NCBI GenBank assembly: GCA_949316235.1
Contig: OX438747.1
Span: 26,540,618-26,604,617 of the forward strand
Length of the DNA stretch: 64,000 bases
Origin: Oegoconia quadripuncta
Lineage: Eukaryota > Arthropoda > Insecta > Lepidoptera > Autostichidae
Direction of reading: 5' to 3'
The first letter of the stretch is position 1. Every line of letters starts with the position of its first letter. A model generated the notes under the pieces. That model searched no databases. It saw only the letters and a list, made by a program, of their open reading frames with translations, and had not been told where the DNA came from. A program made the position numbers and the translations under genes. Below, piece after piece: positions 61,310 to 64,000 of the stretch.

Positions 61310-61685
61310 CTTTTTGGCGGGAACTCGGCGAGTGAAGTAGCATTTTTCTTTATAATTCTTATAATTTGTGCATTCTAACTTTTGAAGCTTAATAATGGCA
61401 GAATATTGTGCAGCAAACGTTAGTGATGGTGTACAAGTGAAGGGAAGTGTAAATTAAAGTGCGTAACGGAGCTTTCGGGTTCCCACAAGAAGCCGCCAAA
61501 AATCTTTTGTAAAGCATTCTGCCACTTTACTGAAGAATGACTTGACCGTGACTAGACTCTGTATACGCCAAGTATACGACGAATTACTTGTTTTGACTGA
61601 GACTGACTTACAAACTGAAGAAATAAGATAAAAAAGACATGGCTGTTATGGGCTAGATCCCTTTGCCTTCTCCTAGAGGAGAAAA
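61310..61685 (+). promoter_or_regulatory. Zinc-finger upstream cassette, copy 7
   Basis: Complete copy, CTTTTTGGCGGGAACTCGGC ... MAEYCAANVSDGVQV small ORF ... CTCCTAGAGGAG, A-run; 97% like copies 2 and 3. Ends 325 bp before the ATG of gene D. Confidence 0.55.
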
Positions 61686-62009
61686 AAAAACTAAAAAAAA
61701 AAACTCTATGGTTGGTAACTTTGTCCCTCGCCCCGGACTCTGAGTACCCGGAGAGGAGGTATTTAGTTAGTTTTTTGTTTGTGTGCGCCGCCGGTGGTGT
61801 GTAGTATACCGGGAGTACAACCGTACCGTGTAAACAAAGAGTAATATAATCTATTTTATATAAATAATCGAATTTATAAATAAACAATGCTTAATTTCTA
61901 AACTGTATAATCTACAGACTTCTCAGAAGTAAAGAGAATATAATCACAATTACAGTACACTCACGCGCAGCGCCCACGTGGTAAATAAAGGCAGACGCCG
62001 AAATTAATT

Positions 62010-62123
62010 ATGGACGAAGTATACTGCAACAATCCTAATGAAGATATTGAAGCGGTAATAAAAACTGAAGTTTTAAATACATCACAGTGGGATGATAATT
62101 TGGACGTTGATGACAATAAAACG
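62010..62123 (+). CDS. C2H2 zinc-finger gene D, first coding exon
   Basis: 38 codons to the donor GTAAGTGTTT, phase 0: MDEVYCNNPNEDIEAVIKTE VLNTSQWDDNLDVDDNKT. Similar to exon 1 of gene B (IKSED...WDNLDVVD). Exon 2 and the finger exon are not in the window, consistent with introns of several kb in B and C. The assignment to the family rests on this peptide, the donor and the cassette upstream. Confidence 0.65.
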
Positions 62124-62139
62124 GTAAGTGTTTACGAGA

Positions 62140-62810
62140 TCAAAAAAAAAAAGTTTATTTAAGTAACTTATTCTTATTATCTATAACAGCATTAGGGGTC
62201 TCCTTTTAAATAAAAATGTTTACCTGTATTATGAGACTCGGCTCTTCTACAACTATATAAATGCTTTAAACAAGAAGGTAAGTAGGTATACAAGTAAATT
62301 CTTAATTTAACAATATTATTTTGAGATATAAAATTATAAAAATAGAGAGGTAGAGGTATGTGTTGTGTGCGTGTTTGTGATCTTATCATTTATTCGTACC
62401 AAAAATGGAACAGTTGAATTACCTCTCTGTCTTTTCGTATGTCAAATAAGCCGTAATTTTTTGACATGTGTTAATTTCTCAAAAATGTAGGTACTAGGTA
62501 ATTAATTTGCGAGCGTTGTATGGAGTGTCCGAGGTGTGACATAGCTAAGAACGTATCTTCGGGTTTCATCTTAAATATAAAAAAAATTATACTAAATAAC
62601 CCTTGTAAGATCTATAATAAATAACATCGAAATATACTAAAAAAAACAATATACAACATTAGCAGAATTTACGCAAAACCAGAAATTCGTTTGTTCAGAA
62701 TCAAAAAAAAAACAAAAATGTTTATTCAGTAACTTATTCAGCATGAACTATAACAGCTTATACTATAACCTATAACAGCATTAGGGGTCTCCTTTTAAGT
62801 AAAAATGTCA
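62140..62810. repeat. Duplicated segment in intron 1 of gene D
   Basis: GCATTAGGGGTCTCCTTTTA with preceding AACTTATTC and CTATAACA occurs at 62140-62220 and again at 62715-62805, direct orientation. Between them is AT-rich DNA with no coding signal. Confidence 0.5.
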
Positions 62811-62879
62811 AGTGTGGGTGACCTGACAACTGTATTAAACTTTGTAGAATTATTAGTGAAATGTAGTGGATACGATCAT

Positions 62880-63480
62880 CTTCAACTTCAACTTTTTATT
62901 TTATGGCAATCGGTCGTCTATATTACGATCGACCATTACTGCCAGAGTCCGGTTGTATGGCTAAAACGCTGAATGAGGTTGACCAGTATGTAGTCTGTGC
63001 CAAACTATGGGTCTAGATCCTGTTTGAGCAATCTAAAACAGAAAGAAAGACAAACATGAATATATAGTACAGGACGGCACAAGGACAAATCACGAATAAG
63101 ATATACTTAAATTTCATAATTTTATCTTATATGTGGATATATACTTAGATAAAATATTTACAAAAGGGGAATTTGAATATAACAATAGGCATTTCATGTT
63201 AGTGGGTTTAGGGATATCATAAGGGAGTATATCATATAAAGAGACTGGTTGGATAGGGCAATTGAAAAAGATATGATCCATAGACCCCTCCTCAAGACCA
63301 CAGTCACAAATTGCGGAATCCCTAATGTGAATTTTATTAAGATGAAGAGGCGTGCATGAGTGACCCAGACGCAAGCGGCAGATTACCGACGAAGATTGCT
63401 TGTCAGCTAGGCTAAAGCGGGAGAACCAGGGTCTCTTCAGAATCTCGGATTGGATGTCACTGTAGTAGCGGCCTGCGGTG
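62880..63480 (-). pseudogene. 5'-truncated I-like LINE: ORF2 C-terminus and 3' UTR (Q, copy 3)
   Basis: Minus strand from about 63480: YYSDIQSEILKRPWFSRFSL, RLRLGHSCTPLHLNKI, the Cys/His motif CDCGLEEGSMDHIFFNC, stop at 63114, then 3' UTR and the Q repeat ending GCCATAAAATAAAAAGTTGA. The RLRLGHS...C.C...DHIFFNC layout is the same as the ORF2 C-terminus of the two full-length LINEs, so Q is the 3' end of an I-like family. Confidence 0.75.
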
Positions 63481-64000
63481 TGGGGACTTGGGAGTAACGC
63501 AAATTAGATACAAGTTGTCTCGATGATGGTAGTTTAATGTCCGTCTCACTTTCTGGATAAATGATCGGTACATACACCTTACATTAGTGCGGGGAAAGCT
63601 GATGCATACACTACACCTTCCCCCTTTCTTTTTAAAAAGAAAAAAAAATATTTCAAAATTTTTTTTTTTTTTACAAGTTTAGAGTATATATTTTTAATAT
63701 TTTACCATTCTTATAGTTTGAATAACATAAACACACAAGTTTCAAAAATGCATGGTTGAATAAAAACTAACAAAAAAATATATTAATATTTAACTGTAGG
63801 TAAGTAGAATTACCGGAAAAAAAAATCTAGTAGAAAACGACACTATAGCAATTGTATTGTATAAAACTTAATTAATCGGGAATGTTCCCAGTTTGCTTGC
63901 CACTATATGATTAAGTCAGAATCAGCTATAGAGTTTAGGCACGATCATTTTAAATGCTAGTAACTTTTAACATATCCTTTAAATTATTTGGATAGTTATG
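63481..64000. other. Non-coding DNA, no gene seen
   Basis: Contains a pyrimidine-rich CACCTTCCCCCTTTCTTTTT followed by A- and T-runs; otherwise AT-rich, within presumed intron 1 of gene D. Confidence 0.4.

Noticed and set aside
63540..64000. Start of a further LTR element at the right edge
   Set aside because: A pyrimidine-rich tract and A/T runs are present but no LTR ends or coding frame are seen within the window.

Overview
The window looks like a lepidopteran (moth or butterfly) nuclear segment. It is AT-rich, has spliced genes with GT/AG introns, and carries tRNA-derived SINEs, RTE-like 3' ends ending in short A-tails, I-like LINEs with an RNase H domain, mariner, PIF/Harbinger and P-like transposons, and abundant MITEs. 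The order is inferred from repeat style; no species can be named.

Host genes. A tandem, same-strand family of C2H2 zinc-finger genes runs along the window. Gene A shows only its last exon (1746-2911, 11 fingers). Gene B has three coding exons (13033-13197, 15933-16023, 21289-22634; 13 fingers, plus decayed finger remnants after a stop). Gene C has three (26305-26388, 29294-29381, 30201-31972; 18 fingers). Gene D shows only its first coding exon (62010-62123), with the rest beyond the window. Intron phases agree (0 then 1), and the two short N-terminal exons are alignable between paralogues. Upstream of B, C and D, ending 225-325 bp before each start codon, sit copies of one conserved cassette of about 370 bp. 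It begins with a TTTGGCGGGAA-type motif, followed by TATA-like DNA and a tiny ORF starting MAEYCA, and it ends in an A-tail.

Mobile DNA. 1-1395 is the 3' half of a LINE. 4657-10006 is a full-length I-like LINE on the minus strand (14-bp target duplication, one frameshift in ORF2). 13-20 kb (introns of gene B) holds SINEs, a mariner-like element, Harbinger remains and LINE tails. 22.9-29.6 kb holds MITEs, a PIF-like insertion and a 108-bp tandem array derived from a LINE ORF1 FP-like domain. 35164-40511 is a full-length, apparently intact LINE of the same lineage (13-bp target duplication, ORFs overlapping at TAATG). 40543-43340 is a decayed P-superfamily-like element with THAP exons, 27-bp terminal repeats and an 8-bp target duplication. 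43378-55399 is a large inverted-repeat structure with arms of about 0.83 kb, each containing a 185-bp hairpin. Its left arm was later split by a Ty3/gypsy-type LTR element with apparently identical LTRs. Its roughly 6-kb interior holds a mariner-like deletion derivative, a THAP exon, a 935-bp palindrome and a LINE ORF1. 55420-60530 is a third I-like LINE with a broken RNase H region. 60.5-64 kb returns to cassette copies, gene D exon 1 and LINE fragments.

The functional picture is a small zinc-finger gene cluster that expanded in tandem together with its upstream cassette, and was then split by successive waves of transposons. Some of these look recent: the LINE at 35 kb and the LTR element. 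Others are fossils.
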